Origin: an uncultured Paracoccaceae bacterium
GTDB taxonomy: Bacteria; Pseudomonadota; Alphaproteobacteria; Rhodobacterales; Rhodobacteraceae
NCBI GenBank assembly: GCA_905182165.1
Contig: CAJJAK010000009.1
Location: 62,001 to 126,000 of the forward strand
DNA: 64,000 bases
Direction: 5' to 3'
How positions within the stretch are numbered: position 1 is the stretch's first letter; each line of letters starts with the position of its first letter. Position numbers and translations under genes: made by a program. This document shows positions 63,602 to 64,000 of this stretch, piece by piece. The notes beneath the pieces are model-generated. The model ran no database searches and was not told where the DNA came from. It saw only the letters and a program-made list of their open reading frames with translations.

Positions 63602-64000
63602 ATGACTGAAATAAAATTATATAATTCTAAAACAAGGTCCAAAAGCATATTTAGTCCATTGGATCCTAAAAATGTTAGGATGTATGTGTGTGGACCAACT
63701 GTGTATGACAGAGCACATATAGGAAATGCTCGTCCTGTGATAATTTTTGATATTTTATTATCGTTTATTACGATACAAATATGGAGAGAGGTATGTCAAT
63801 TATGCACGAAATTTTACTGATGTTGATGATAAAATAAATGCAAGTGCTTTGCGGACAGGCAGAACTATAAGAGAAATAACGAATGAAACTATAAAATGGT
63901 TTATTTCAGATATGCAAGCATTAGGAAATCTTGAGCCGTCATATTCTCCAAGGGCAACAGAATATATTGAACAGATGATTTCAATGAACATGGAGCTTTT
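63602..64000 (+). CDS. cysS: Cysteinyl-tRNA synthetase, N-terminal part (frameshifted, cut by window end)
   Basis: The class I synthetase that charges tRNA-Cys. [20 protein letters not shown] starts the Rossmann fold, [19 protein letters not shown] holds the first zinc cysteine (Cys30) and the HIGN signature (39-42). Near 63770 the frame changes to [29 protein letters not shown], which runs to the window edge. Only about 133 of the expected 460-500 residues are inside the window. Confidence 0.94.

Overview
The window reads as a stretch of an AT-rich marine alphaproteobacterial chromosome, most likely from a streamlined Rhodobacterales (roseobacter-type) bacterium. The evidence is gene content and order: GcrA, HdaA, the SUV3-like helicase/S4/fdxA run, argD-argF opposite gcrA, lysC-ptsP, AI-2E permease-hdaA-ppk-ppx, sdaA and rpiA-gor-hflK-hflC-DUF2065-degP, a DMSP lyase of the DddP type, and protein sequences that closely fit this group. 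No CRISPR array, insertion sequence, phage gene or rRNA was seen.

Layout. 0-3.2 kb: the 3' part of lon, fragments of clpP and clpX, tRNA-Val(UAC) and a broken alginate-lyase-family gene. 3.5-9.9 kb: an SDR, a lipase/SCP2 pair, a TPR protein, an RNA helicase, an S4 protein and a 7Fe ferredoxin. 9.95-17.6 kb: arginine synthesis (argF, argD), gcrA, DUF1178, an SDR, aspartate kinase and the nitrogen-PTS enzyme I. 17.6-21.1 kb: GNAT, a flavin-reductase-like protein, a VOC-bicupin fusion and an AI-2E permease. 21.1-27.9 kb: HdaA, polyphosphate kinase and exopolyphosphatase, glycerol kinase, an SDR. 28-31 kb: transhydrogenase pntA-pntB. 31-39.2 kb: a divergent peptide ABC transporter (dppA-B-C facing dppDF) with two M20 deacylases. 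39.2-46.4 kb: ABC-F, an Ldh-family dehydrogenase, parE, an epoxide-hydrolase-like protein, MATE. 46.4-53.7 kb: dddP, a HODM-alpha-like protein, a quaternary-amine ABC transporter, glnA, glnB. 53.9-64 kb: sdaA, rpiA, gor, hflKC, DUF2065, degP, terC, an aminotransferase and the start of cysS.

How the genes work together. The 46-54 kb block is the most coherent metabolic story: uptake of a methylated osmolyte, DMSP cleavage, a possible oxidative N-demethylase-type protein and ammonia assimilation with its PII sensor sit side by side. The 31-39 kb block couples peptide import to amide hydrolysis. The rest is core housekeeping.

The main caveat is sequence quality. About 30 of some 55 protein genes, including normally essential ones (parE, lysC, cysS, argF, pntA), are split by one or more small frameshifts, while neighbours such as glnA, degP, glpK, dppA and proXWV are intact. 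I read this as uncorrected indel error (roughly one per kb), not gene decay, and give reconstructed gene spans. Two places are different: short pieces of unrelated genes (clpP/clpX after lon; SelO in front of dppD) are joined to other genes. These are either real rearrangements or chimeric joins. I found no convincing previously undescribed system; the best leads are the osmolyte block, the gene mosaics, the VOC-bicupin fusion and several palindromes at promoters.
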